Positions 9,174 through 17,203 of a stretch of 42,671 nt of DNA are shown one piece after another. The stretch lies in NCBI GenBank assembly GCA_009787835.1, contig WQSN01000021.1:1-42671 (forward strand), read 5' to 3'. Below the pieces are notes generated by a model. The model did not search any database. It saw only the letters and a program-made list of their open reading frames with translations, and had not been told where the DNA came from. The translations under genes and the position numbers were made by a program. Numbering within the stretch: position 1 is the stretch's first letter; every line of letters begins with the position of its first letter. The DNA comes from Treponema sp. (GTDB lineage: Bacteria; Spirochaetota; Spirochaetia; Treponematales; Breznakiellaceae).

Positions 9174-10838
9174 TTATGACTTTGGCCGTCTAAGCCTGAC
9201 ATTTTCAATATCATAACTGAAAAGTTCGCGCAGATCATTTAAACCCAGCGCCATTAGCGCCATGCGGTCTATGCCTATGCCCCATGCTGCAACCGGAACA
9301 TTCACTCCCAGGCTTTGAGTTACTTCAGGACGGAAAATGCCTGAACCGCCCAGTTCGAACCAGCCGAGCACAGGATGTTTGATATGCACCTCTATGGAAG
9401 GTTCTGTAAACGGAAAGTAACCTGGAACATATTTTATTTCTTTCGCGCCTGCGACTTCGCGCGCGAACATTTCCAGCATTCCCAAAAGCGTGCGCAGGTT
9501 GACGTTTTCACCTAACACGATTCCTTCGGTTTGATAAAAGTCAGGAAGATGAGTAGCGTCTACGCGATCATAGCGGAAACAGCGCACGATACCGAAATAT
9601 TTGCCGGGGATTTTCGCGGTTGGAAGCTGTTTCGCGGAAAGAACTGTCCCCTGAGACCGGAGGATTAACCTGCGTGTAAAATCCCTGTCAAATTTATAGT
9701 TCCACCCGCGGCTGCCTGTTAGACCTCCGTCTTCATGAGCGGACGCCACATTTGAAAGCCATGGTTCGTCAATCGACTTTGCCCTTGCGATTCCGTCACT
9801 GTTCCTATTATCCTTATTGACTCCCGGTTCAGCTACGCTGTACGCGTCGTGAATGTCGCGCGCTGAATGGAACTGCGGCATAAAAAGAGCGTCTGAATTC
9901 CAGAACTCGGTTTCAACCAACGGGCCGTCGAATTCTTCAAAGCCAAGGGATGCGAGTTTATCTTTTACATTTTCCAGAAATTTCGCATATGGATTGCTGC
10001 GTCCCGGAGTCAGCCTTACAGGAGGCGTTTTAACATTATATGATCTGAATGTCTTTCCCTTCCAGCTTCCGTTTTCAAGCATTGATTGTGTCAACGCTCC
10101 GATTTCATCTCCTGTAATTCCTGCCGCCCGCAGAAATGCAGCTGCTTCCGCCGCCGGAACTGAACCGTCCTGCGCGGTTGTAAACCCAAAAACAACGGTC
10201 TCCCTGTCTATCTGACGGAAAGGCGCGTCAGATGCGCCGCGCTTTTTCGCGATGCCCGAAATTGCGCGTTTTTCATCTTCGTCCAGTTCTGATTCGGGAA
10301 TGGACATATTGGAAGCTTTTCCTTTTTCCAGTAAATTGCGAATAACGGATAGATTTTTAACAGACTGAGCGTTAACAGATTCCCCTTTAAAAAAAGCATT
10401 AAGCTGATTGTTAATGGATTCATCTTTTATGATTACATTTTTGTCGCTGTCCATTGCCAATACGCCTAGTTTGGAAAGGCTGCCAAAAGCGCTGCCAATA
10501 TCTTTATTTTCCAGATTAAGAGATTTTGCAATATCAGGCATTTTTAAAGCGCCCTGTTTCATTACCAATTTTATTATCCGTTCTTCCGGGCTGCCGTTTT
10601 CTTTCCATTCATGGCCCAGTGTTGTCATCTCGTAAAAAATCTCTGTTTCACGCCGTATTTCATTTAACAGTCCCTTGCCTGAAAGCCAGGAAAGCGCCTG
10701 GTTGCCGTTCCCCGGTTTAAAATTCAAATCCTTTTCAACTTTTTCGATTGTAAGTTCATCGCCGCTTTTATAAAACAGAAGTATCCGTACCTCAAGCGGA
10801 TGAAGATTTTTTACAATGTTTTTAATATCAATAGACAT
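9174..10838 (-). CDS. pheS: Phenylalanyl-tRNA synthetase alpha subunit, archaeal/eukaryotic type
   Basis: Charges tRNA-Phe as the catalytic subunit of the PheST heterotetramer. At 554 aa it is far longer than typical bacterial PheS (about 330-350 aa). It begins with tandem winged-helix-like segments (about residues 1-150: LHPLEVRILLFYKSG, MPDIAKSLNLE) as in archaeal and eukaryotic enzymes. The class II core has motif 2 around FRYDRVDATHLPDFYQTEG, ELGGSGIFRPEV, and motif 3 GIGIDRMALMALGLNDLREL at the C-terminus. An archaeal-type PheRS is known in spirochaetes, which supports the taxon call. pheT is not adjacent. The gene starts 17 nt after guaA; its GGAG site overlaps the guaA end. Confidence 0.93.
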   Translation of the reverse strand: MSIDIKNIVKNLHPLEVRILLFYKSGDELTIEKVEKDLNFKPGNGNQALSWLSGKGLLNEIRRETEIFYEMTTLGHEWKENGSPEERIIKLVMKQGALKMPDIAKSLNLENKDIGSAFGSLSKLGVLAMDSDKNVIIKDESINNQLNAFFKGESVNAQSVKNLSVIRNLLEKGKASNMSIPESELDEDEKRAISGIAKKRGASDAPFRQIDRETVVFGFTTAQDGSVPAAEAAAFLRAAGITGDEIGALTQSMLENGSWKGKTFRSYNVKTPPVRLTPGRSNPYAKFLENVKDKLASLGFEEFDGPLVETEFWNSDALFMPQFHSARDIHDAYSVAEPGVNKDNRNSDGIARAKSIDEPWLSNVASAHEDGGLTGSRGWNYKFDRDFTRRLILRSQGTVLSAKQLPTAKIPGKYFGIVRCFRYDRVDATHLPDFYQTEGIVLGENVNLRTLLGMLEMFAREVAGAKEIKYVPGYFPFTEPSIEVHIKHPVLGWFELGGSGIFRPEVTQSLGVNVPVAAWGIGIDRMALMALGLNDLRELFSYDIENVRLRRPKS

Positions 10839-10855
10839 AAAGTATTATTCTCCGG

Positions 10856-11842
10856 TTATTCCCACTCAATTGTGGCAGGCGGTTTGCTTGTTATGTCGTA
10901 GGTAACTCTGCCGACTTCTTTTACTGAATTTGTAATGCGTGTTGATATTTCCAGAAGATCGCGGGTTTCAAACGGATAAACGCCGGCTGTCATGCCGTCG
11001 GAGCTGATGATGGCGCGCAGCGCAATAACGCGGCTGTATTTGCGTACATCGCCCGCCACTCCCACCGAACGGACAGGTAAAAGGATTGCGAATGCCTGCC
11101 AGATATCATCGTAAAGGCTGCTGCCCGAAGGAGTGCGGCGGCGCTTTAATTCCTCAATAAAAATCGAGTCAACTTCGCGCAGTATATCGCAATTGGCCTT
11201 TGTTACTTCTCCGACTATCCGCACCGCAAGTCCCGGACCCGGAAACGGGTGACGGCTTAAAACAGCTTCATCAACGCCAAGGAAACGCCCAAGATCGCGG
11301 ACTTCGTTCTTGTAAAGTTTTTCCAAAGGCTCGATGATTCTTCCCGCTTCGCGTTTCGCGATTACAAGCGGGCTTGCCACATTGTGATGGCTCTTTATTA
11401 TATTTGCGTTCTTGCTGCCCTGCTGGCCGCTTTCCAGGAAATCAGGGCGAATGCTTCCCTGTGCGAGAAAATAATCATCCGGCAGCTTTAGACGAATAAC
11501 TTCCCGTTCCTGAATTTTCATATACATATCGCCGATGATCCTTCGTTTTTTTTCTGGATCGGTTACGCCTTTAAGCGCCGATAAAAATTCATCTTCACAC
11601 ATGATTATATGGATATTTTTTGCGCCCAGTTTTTCCAGATTGGCGCGGACAGCTTCTGTTTCATTTTTACGCATTAGGCCGGTATCCATGTACATAAGAT
11701 GAACCTGTTCGCTGTTCAATATTTTTAACAGCAGCGCGCTTGCCACAGTTGAATCCACGCCGCCTGAAATCAATAATAATACCGGTTTTTCCCAGACACG
11801 GGGTTTTATGACCCTGGTCTGTTCATCAATGAATTTTTCCAT
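10856..11842 (-). CDS. guaA: GMP synthase, ATP-pyrophosphatase plus dimerisation domains only (no glutaminase)
   Basis: Converts XMP to GMP by ATP-dependent amination. The 328 aa correspond to the C-terminal two thirds of ordinary GuaA. The PP-loop SGGVDS lies at residues 26-31, followed by QGSIRPD, KSHHNVASP, SRHPFPGPGLAVRIVGE and the canonical C-terminal dimerisation segment ending TYDITSKPPATIEWE. The class I glutamine amidotransferase domain that normally occupies the first 190 or so residues is absent, and the 235 nt upstream do not encode one. It is therefore either ammonia-dependent or paired with a glutaminase encoded elsewhere, as in archaeal two-subunit enzymes. The ATG has AGGGAG upstream. 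First gene of guaA-pheS-DUF4954. Confidence 0.9.
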   Translation of the reverse strand: MEKFIDEQTRVIKPRVWEKPVLLLISGGVDSTVASALLLKILNSEQVHLMYMDTGLMRKNETEAVRANLEKLGAKNIHIIMCEDEFLSALKGVTDPEKKRRIIGDMYMKIQEREVIRLKLPDDYFLAQGSIRPDFLESGQQGSKNANIIKSHHNVASPLVIAKREAGRIIEPLEKLYKNEVRDLGRFLGVDEAVLSRHPFPGPGLAVRIVGEVTKANCDILREVDSIFIEELKRRRTPSGSSLYDDIWQAFAILLPVRSVGVAGDVRKYSRVIALRAIISSDGMTAGVYPFETRDLLEISTRITNSVKEVGRVTYDITSKPPATIEWE

Positions 11843-11936
11843 AATGAAATTCTCCCTTTAAAGTTCTGCCTAAATCCGTATAATCATGCCTATACCGGTT
11901 TTTGTTCTTATTACCTTTATATGTGGAGTTTAGCAT

Positions 11937-11979
11937 ATTATATGAAATAGTAACAGGAGTAATGCAGAAAGTATACTTT
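11937..11979 (-). promoter_or_regulatory. Probable guaA promoter region with a 12-bp palindrome
   Basis: On the minus strand a perfect TATAAT lies at 11937-11942, about 95 nt before the guaA start; the -35 position (GCATTA) is weak. Just upstream of it, 11968-11979 reads AAAGTATACTTT, a perfect 12-bp palindrome. A factor bound there could help or hinder polymerase, but no regulator can be named. No riboswitch-like fold was recognised in the leader. Confidence 0.45.
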
Positions 11980-12074
11980 AAGAAAATCTTTATTAAGTGT
12001 TTTAAAGTGGTTTATTTTTTGTCTGTCAGCGGTCATTTATATTATTAGTTTTGGAATTATCATTTTTTTAAATT

Positions 12075-12101
12075 AAAAACCCCGCTTGATGGCGGGGTTT
12101 T
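12075..12101 (-). terminator. Intrinsic terminator of cheR-cheB
   Basis: CCCCGC (12080-12085) pairs with GCGGGG (12092-12097) across a 6-nt loop, and flanking A and T runs extend the stem. On the minus strand the GC stem is followed by five T residues. It begins 3 nt beyond the cheB stop. On the plus strand it also ends in TTTT, so it could act in both directions. Confidence 0.9.
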
Positions 12102-12103
12102 AT

Positions 12104-13243
12104 TTATCGCGGTGTTTTCGCTACTTCACAAATTCGGCGTCCCATATTGTCCAAGGAAACCTGTTCCATTACATGACCCATTTCGTACGCAATTCGGGGC
12201 ATTCCGTATACAACAGCGCTATGTTCATCCTGACCGAGTGTCATACCGCCTTCCCTGTAAATGGTTCCCAACTGCTGCGCTCCGTCCCGTCCCATTCCTG
12301 TCATTATTACGCCAAGCGCGTGATTTGAATAAGCCATAGCTACAGAGGCAAAAAGCACATCCGCGGACGGTCTGTGGCCTGATACCAATGGAGCGTCGGA
12401 AAGATGAGCTACAGCGCCGGTCGCTTTCTTTTCAACTTCAAGATGTTTATTTCCCTGGGCAATAAGGACTCTTCCGGGTATTATCGCATCGCCATTTTCT
12501 GCTTCTTTTACATCCAGCGGACATATCTTATCCAGACTTTTGGCGAATTCTGCTGTAAAACCTGCCGGCATATGCTGTACGACAACAATCGGTACACGTA
12601 AGTCCGCGTCAAGTTTTGAAAATACCACACGCAGGGCATCCGGACCCCCGGTACTGATACCAATAGCGATAATTTCTGTCCTTGCCGGTTTACGAAGCTG
12701 AGTCGGCGGCAGAGCGGGAGAAGAGGGAGGAGCTGTTGCCAGTTTAAAATGAATGGCAACATCATTGGCTTTGGTTGTAGGCGTCTTTGCTTCATATTCA
12801 GAAGGCGTAAGAACCTTTTTTCCAATTGATTTACGGTATGAGCCGCCATAACCCAGGAGCATGCTTATTAGCGTATCTTTTACTACATGGATATCTTCGG
12901 AAATTGAACCAGAAGGTTTCTGAACAAAATCGCTTGCGCCCAGAGATAGAGCTTCCATAGTGACTTCTGCGCCTTTTTTAGCGATGGACGAAAGAATTAC
13001 TACCGGAATCTTAATATCGCGTTTTTTTCTCTCTTTCAGGAATTCAATGCCGTTCATTTCCGGCATTTCCAGATCCAGAACGATTACATCCGGATTCGAC
13101 CGCGGTATTTTCTGTAAAGCGAATATGCCATTCATTGCTTTTTCCGCAATAACCAAACCCGGGGTGTCTTCGATCATACGACCAACTAAATTGCGCATTA
13201 ATGCTGAATCATCAACGATTAATACTGATATTTCATCTGCCAA
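12104..13243 (-). CDS. cheB: Chemotaxis response regulator methylesterase CheB
   Basis: Demethylates (and deamidates) glutamates of chemoreceptors during adaptation. The N-terminal receiver domain has the acidic pair DD near residue 11 and phospho-acceptor Asp57 in VLDLEMPEMNG. After a proline-rich linker (about 140-187) comes the methylesterase domain with the expected triad: Ser197 in GISTGGPDAL, His224 in VVQHMPAGF and Asp320 in MTGMGRDGA. Length 379 aa. The start is a TTG at 13243, preceded by AGGAGA that overlaps the cheR stop codon; no ATG fits the family N-terminus better. It lies 9 nt after cheR, so the two are co-transcribed and probably translationally coupled. Confidence 0.95.
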   Translation of the reverse strand: MADEISVLIVDDSALMRNLVGRMIEDTPGLVIAEKAMNGIFALQKIPRSNPDVIVLDLEMPEMNGIEFLKERKKRDIKIPVVILSSIAKKGAEVTMEALSLGASDFVQKPSGSISEDIHVVKDTLISMLLGYGGSYRKSIGKKVLTPSEYEAKTPTTKANDVAIHFKLATAPPSSPALPPTQLRKPARTEIIAIGISTGGPDALRVVFSKLDADLRVPIVVVQHMPAGFTAEFAKSLDKICPLDVKEAENGDAIIPGRVLIAQGNKHLEVEKKATGAVAHLSDAPLVSGHRPSADVLFASVAMAYSNHALGVIMTGMGRDGAQQLGTIYREGGMTLGQDEHSAVVYGMPRIAYEMGHVMEQVSLDNMGRRICEVAKTPR

Positions 13244-13252
13244 GATTTTCTC

Positions 13253-14071
13253 CTATATATTTTTTCTATAGAGAGTCGCCCACTCTGTTTTCAGGAATTC
13301 AAATTTTGTATTCATGCCGAACAGCGATTCGGAATGACCGATAAACAGGAATGACTTTGACGCCATTGCATCCCAAAAACGGCTCATAACAGCGGTCTGG
13401 GCTACTTCATCAAAATATATAATTACGTTCCGGCAGAACACAACATCAATGTTTCTTTGTCCGGAATCGTTTTTTAAGTTATGGTAGTCAAATTTAATTT
13501 TTGAATGAATGGAGGGGAGGATTTTGAAACCACCGTCTACCTTTGTAAAGTATTTTGCCAGATAATTATCCGGTATTCCTACAATCCTGCTTTCTGAATA
13601 GAACCCTTCTTTTGCTGTCATCAGACATTTTAGGGATATATCACTCGCGAGAATTTCAAAACTCCAGTTTTTGGGAAGAACTTCAGTTAATAGCATTGCA
13701 ATGGTGTATGGTTCTTCTCCGGTTGAACACCCCGCGCTCCATATCTTGATTGTACCGGGAATCTTCTTTATATTGTTGATTAAATCGGGAATCACATGTT
13801 TTTCCAGGGCGTCAAATTGAGCCTGATTTCTAAAAAACCGGGTTAAATTTGTGGTGATTGAATCCAGAAAGCCTTTTAATTCTTCTTTGTCAGTCTTAAT
13901 TTTATCAAAGTATGTTGTTACAGAATTGACATTCCTTTCCCGAAGACGTTCCTTTAACCTGCTTTCTAATATAGAGCGGTTCGTTGGTGTAAATGTTATC
14001 CCGCTTTCCGCATAGATAAGGTCACGATAGAGTGCATACTCAGAATCTTTAAGAAATACAGCATCTGCCAT
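13253..14071 (-). CDS. cheR: Chemoreceptor methyltransferase CheR
   Basis: Methylates receptor glutamates using S-adenosylmethionine, opposing CheB. The 272 aa have the helical N-terminal domain (about 9-80, with RSILESRLKERLRE) and a Rossmann methyltransferase domain. The SAM-binding segment is IKIWSAGCSTGEEPYTIAMLL, followed by ILASDISLKCL and VVFCRNVIIYFD, all standard for CheR. No Shine-Dalgarno precedes ATG 14071; a consensus promoter ends 6 nt before it, so the mRNA is predicted to be leaderless. It heads the cheR-cheB unit. Confidence 0.95.
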   Translation of the reverse strand: MADAVFLKDSEYALYRDLIYAESGITFTPTNRSILESRLKERLRERNVNSVTTYFDKIKTDKEELKGFLDSITTNLTRFFRNQAQFDALEKHVIPDLINNIKKIPGTIKIWSAGCSTGEEPYTIAMLLTEVLPKNWSFEILASDISLKCLMTAKEGFYSESRIVGIPDNYLAKYFTKVDGGFKILPSIHSKIKFDYHNLKNDSGQRNIDVVFCRNVIIYFDEVAQTAVMSRFWDAMASKSFLFIGHSESLFGMNTKFEFLKTEWATLYRKNI

Positions 14072-14077
14072 ATTTTA

Positions 14078-14106
14078 ATATTATGTGATAAATGACAAAC
14101 TGTCAA
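14078..14106 (-). promoter_or_regulatory. cheR promoter, predicted leaderless start
   Basis: On the minus strand TTGACA (14101-14106) and TAATAT (14078-14083) are separated by 17 bp. Only 6 nt (14072-14077) separate the -10 box from the ATG, so transcription should begin at or within a base or two of the start codon. Confidence 0.8.
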
Positions 14107-14202
14107 TTGGTTTTTTTTCGATAGTTTAGTTTTATTTGTAAAATTTTCATTTTTATTTTAATTCCCTTTTTTTCATGCTTTAAAAATGATAAAGTTACAA
14201 AA

Positions 14203-14625
14203 ATGCAGGAAAATCATTTAATAAAGCTTGAGCTTCAATCGCCGTTGGTCTATTTCCGGGCAGATGATCTGCCTCATGTTTTAGCTGAAAATGATGAATT
14301 TTTGCTTTGTTTTAACCTTGACCCAGTTCAGAGCCGTAGTATTGAACCAAAACCGGATAATTTACTTTGTTCTTTGGTTTTTTCCGGTAAAAAGAGCGAT
14401 ACAGGAGTCTCTGGAGCCGATAAAGTATCATTACCGGCAGGAAAGTACCTTTTTACTCAATATCGAAGCTCTACAGGCCATCTGACGCAGGAGAAATGGT
14501 CAATCCTGGCTGTTGAACAGCAAAAAAATGGTCTTTGGGAGCGGTACAAACCCACAAACCGTCTCTTTGTCCGGTTTTTATATGAGGATTATGCGTTTGT
14601 TACACAGATTTTCAGGCCTTTATAG
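14203..14625 (+). CDS. Uncharacterised 140-aa cytoplasmic protein
   Basis: I do not recognise this family. The protein has no signal peptide or membrane segment and is rich in beta-type sequence (KLELQSPLVYFRAD, FLLCFNLDP, GKYLFTQYR, RFLYEDYAFVTQIFRPL). The codon pattern, the lack of a long overlapping ORF, and its fit between the divergent cheR promoter and the convergent hybrid kinase gene support a real gene. There is no Shine-Dalgarno before ATG 14203; TAAAGT at 14190-14195 could be a -10 box 7 nt upstream, which would make it leaderless. Its position between chemotaxis and signalling genes hints at, but does not show, a related role. Confidence 0.65.
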   Translation: MQENHLIKLELQSPLVYFRADDLPHVLAENDEFLLCFNLDPVQSRSIEPKPDNLLCSLVFSGKKSDTGVSGADKVSLPAGKYLFTQYRSSTGHLTQEKWSILAVEQQKNGLWERYKPTNRLFVRFLYEDYAFVTQIFRPL

Positions 14626-14672
14626 CAAGACAAGCTTTAATATTCTGCATGGGAAACAGCATCTGTAAGTAC

Positions 14673-14709
14673 GAGTCTATAATGTGTCTGTATTACGGAC
14701 AGACTCTAA
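14673..14709. repeat. Small inverted repeat, copy 1 (second copy at 39168)
   Basis: GAGTCT (14673-14678) and AGACTC (14701-14706) flank GTCTGT-type sequence, ending in GGACAGACTCTAA (14697-14709). The same 13-nt string occurs at 39196-39208, also inside a hairpin between convergent gene ends. This copy overlaps the last codons of the hybrid kinase gene. Confidence 0.5.
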
Positions 14710-17064
14710 ATAACCGGATAGTTTTTCTGATATTTCCATATAGTTCATTTTCATGATATTATCCTGCAGCCATGAAACCAGTCCGTTGTCGGCTTCATAT
14801 TCAAACGCTTCGATTTCATTCATCGCCTTTTCTATTTCTATTATCGTATAATTGCGGCAGGCTTCATTAAGTTTTGACAGCGCTTCAATGTACGGTTTGT
14901 CTTTTTTCGGCCTTTCTTTATTTTTTGTTTCAATTTCTAATGCATTGTCTATTTCCGTAGTCAATTTTTTAATTATTTCTATGAAGGGCGGGTTTTCTGT
15001 TATTACAAAATTAATATCTCCCGCTTTGGCTGCTTTTTCCAGGGTTTCCGCCCGATTCCCGGCGGCTTCTGCGAAAATGCCTCGGCACGAACTTTTTATC
15101 CCGTGAACAGTGACTGCGTAATCAGAAAGATTTTCCTTATTCACTTCATGGATTGATTTGACCGCAAGCTTTGTATTTGAAGAGAATGATTTTAAAATTT
15201 CTATGAATGTTTCCCAATCGCTGTTGAAGCGTTCCACTCCCTTGCTTATATCCAGTCCGTTAATCCTGTTTGCGAAACTGCGCCTGTCGTACCCCTTCCT
15301 TCTGTTTCCTTTGCCGGAACGCCTGTCAAATCCTGTGCGGCTGTCGAAGAATACTTCACCGTCTACTATAATTTGCTGGCCTGTTAATGTTTTTTCCAGT
15401 TCTTCATCGCGCACCCACTGTTTTATTACAGTATCCAGGCGCAAAATATCGATTGGTTTTGAGATAAACGCGTTAAAACCCTTGCTTAAAAACATGCTTT
15501 CGTTTTCGACAAGAGCGTTAGCTGTAAAGGCTATGATCGGAACTGTTCTGGCGTATTCAGTTCCAATCTCTTCGCGAATAATCCGCGTGGCTTCTATCCC
15601 GTCCATTACGGGCATCATGTGATCCATAAAAATCGCGTTATACCTTACCTTTTCTTCAAGCACAGCGTCAATTGCCGCCTGTCCGCTTGTCGCACAGTCT
15701 ATTTTCATTCTGTACGGCTTTAACATACCCAGCGTCACATCGAGGTTTAATATTACATCATCCACTAAAAGTATGCGCGCGTATGGCAGACTGATGCGCG
15801 ACAGCCGCGATTTTGAATCGCGTTTTCCGCTGTGGTAATGGTATTTTTTTAGGTTGTTTACAATGTCTGTTCCTAATATTTTATTTGATACGGCTTTCTG
15901 CGGAATTATTACCGTAAAAACGCTGCCTTCGCCGTATCTACTTTCAACAGAAATGCATCCGCCCATTAAATCTGTCATCATTTTTGTGATGGATAGTCCA
16001 AGTCCGGTTCCTTCGATCTTTCTATTCGCGCTTAAATCCATTTGGGCGTATTCAACAAACAGCCTGTCCATGTTTTCAGGACGTATACCGATACCTGTGT
16101 CTCTGACTGAAAATGACAGCCAAATCAGATCTTCGCCTGCGGCTATAATGTCATTCCAATTACCGGAATGTTTTAACCGCGGTTCAGGGGCTACTGAAAT
16201 TTTCAGTTCTATCGTCCCGTTCCTGGTATATTTAAAGGCGTTGGATAAAATATTGTTAACAATCTGTTTAATTCTGAGATCATCCCCGTAAAGCCTGGAA
16301 GGAATGTTTTCATCAACATCAAGAATAAATTCTATAGGTTCAATTCCTTTGCGCATAATGTTCTGGGAGACTGTGTCATTTATCATGCCCGCGGCATCGT
16401 ATTCCGCCGGCACAAGCTCAAACTTGCCGGCTTCAATTTTTGAAATATCCAGAATATCGTTTACAAGACCGAGCAAAGACGCTCCCGCGTTGCAGACTTT
16501 TTCCATATTTTCTCTTGCTTCTTCTCTTAACCCGTCAGAATCCAGAAGCATTTCAGACAGACCGATTACAGCGTTCAATGGCGTGCGCATTTCATGGCTC
16601 ATCCGGGCGAAAAATTTATTTTTTTCCTCTGTAGCTGCCAGAGCGGCCTGGATTTGCGCGTATTGTTCCAGCGCGCGGATTTGATTTACAATTTGAATTT
16701 GCTGATGTACCCTGGACTTCACAACATTGTTGCTAAAAGGTTTATGTATAAAATCTGCGGCTTCAAGGGCAAACCCTTTTTCTTCGTCTTCTATGCTTTG
16801 AAGCCCTGTAATTATTATTACCGGAATATGACGCGTTTTTTGTGATTCTTTGAGCGCTCTAAGCACGTCGAAACCGTTCATGTCCGGCATGATTATGTCC
16901 AGTAAAATCAAATCGGGCATTTGCTCAACGGCCATTTCTATTGCGGCGTAACCGCTTTTTGTCATATAAACCGCGTATTCGGGGGATAATATATTTCTCA
17001 GAATTTCAAGATTTGATTTTTCATCATCTACAATCAGAATGTTGTTTTTCCCGGTGTTTTCCAT
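14677..17064 (-). CDS. Hybrid sensor histidine kinase (REC-HisKA-HATPase-REC-Hpt)
   Basis: A 795-aa cytoplasmic phosphorelay protein without membrane segments. Domain order: an N-terminal receiver with phospho-acceptor Asp56 (LILLDIIMPDMNG); a short coiled linker; HisKA with His157 in FFARMSHEMRTPLNAVIG; HATPase with N-box about 270-280 (NNILSNAFKYT), G1 about 322-326 (DTGIG) and G2 about 352-358 (GTGLGLS); a second receiver with Asp481 (IFMDHMMPVMDG); an unusual Arg/Gly-rich linker (about 577-597); and an Hpt domain with His654 (VHGIKSSC). All key phosphotransfer residues are intact. Lacking a sensor domain, it is presumably switched through the N-terminal receiver by another kinase. No output domain is fused, so the final regulator is elsewhere. 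The ATG has no Shine-Dalgarno and lies 10 nt after a good -10 box. Confidence 0.92.
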   Translation of the reverse strand: MENTGKNNILIVDDEKSNLEILRNILSPEYAVYMTKSGYAAIEMAVEQMPDLILLDIIMPDMNGFDVLRALKESQKTRHIPVIIITGLQSIEDEEKGFALEAADFIHKPFSNNVVKSRVHQQIQIVNQIRALEQYAQIQAALAATEEKNKFFARMSHEMRTPLNAVIGLSEMLLDSDGLREEARENMEKVCNAGASLLGLVNDILDISKIEAGKFELVPAEYDAAGMINDTVSQNIMRKGIEPIEFILDVDENIPSRLYGDDLRIKQIVNNILSNAFKYTRNGTIELKISVAPEPRLKHSGNWNDIIAAGEDLIWLSFSVRDTGIGIRPENMDRLFVEYAQMDLSANRKIEGTGLGLSITKMMTDLMGGCISVESRYGEGSVFTVIIPQKAVSNKILGTDIVNNLKKYHYHSGKRDSKSRLSRISLPYARILLVDDVILNLDVTLGMLKPYRMKIDCATSGQAAIDAVLEEKVRYNAIFMDHMMPVMDGIEATRIIREEIGTEYARTVPIIAFTANALVENESMFLSKGFNAFISKPIDILRLDTVIKQWVRDEELEKTLTGQQIIVDGEVFFDSRTGFDRRSGKGNRRKGYDRRSFANRINGLDISKGVERFNSDWETFIEILKSFSSNTKLAVKSIHEVNKENLSDYAVTVHGIKSSCRGIFAEAAGNRAETLEKAAKAGDINFVITENPPFIEIIKKLTTEIDNALEIETKNKERPKKDKPYIEALSKLNEACRNYTIIEIEKAMNEIEAFEYEADNGLVSWLQDNIMKMNYMEISEKLSGYLESVRNTDTL

Positions 17065-17074
17065 AATTTTTAAA

Positions 17075-17103
17075 AGTATAACACATAATAAAAAATTTGT
17101 TAA
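17075..17103 (-). promoter_or_regulatory. Hybrid kinase promoter with extended -10, near-leaderless
   Basis: On the minus strand TTAACA (17098-17103), a 17-bp spacer and TATACT (17075-17080) preceded by TGT (extended -10). The start codon follows after 10 nt, giving an expected leader of only 3-4 nt without a ribosome site. The rest of 17104-17203 is very AT-rich with nothing else recognised. Confidence 0.75.
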
Positions 17104-17203
17104 TATAAGTATATATTTCCTTGTATAAAATCATAAAATCAATAAAACTGATAAAAATTATTTAAAAAACCGTAAAAACCAAAAATAATATAAAAGACGC
17201 TGA

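Noticed and set aside
11843-12074. Missing glutaminase part of guaA or a purine riboswitch upstream
   Set aside because: No amidotransferase-like frame is readable in the interval and no riboswitch core could be recognised; only promoter-like elements are seen.
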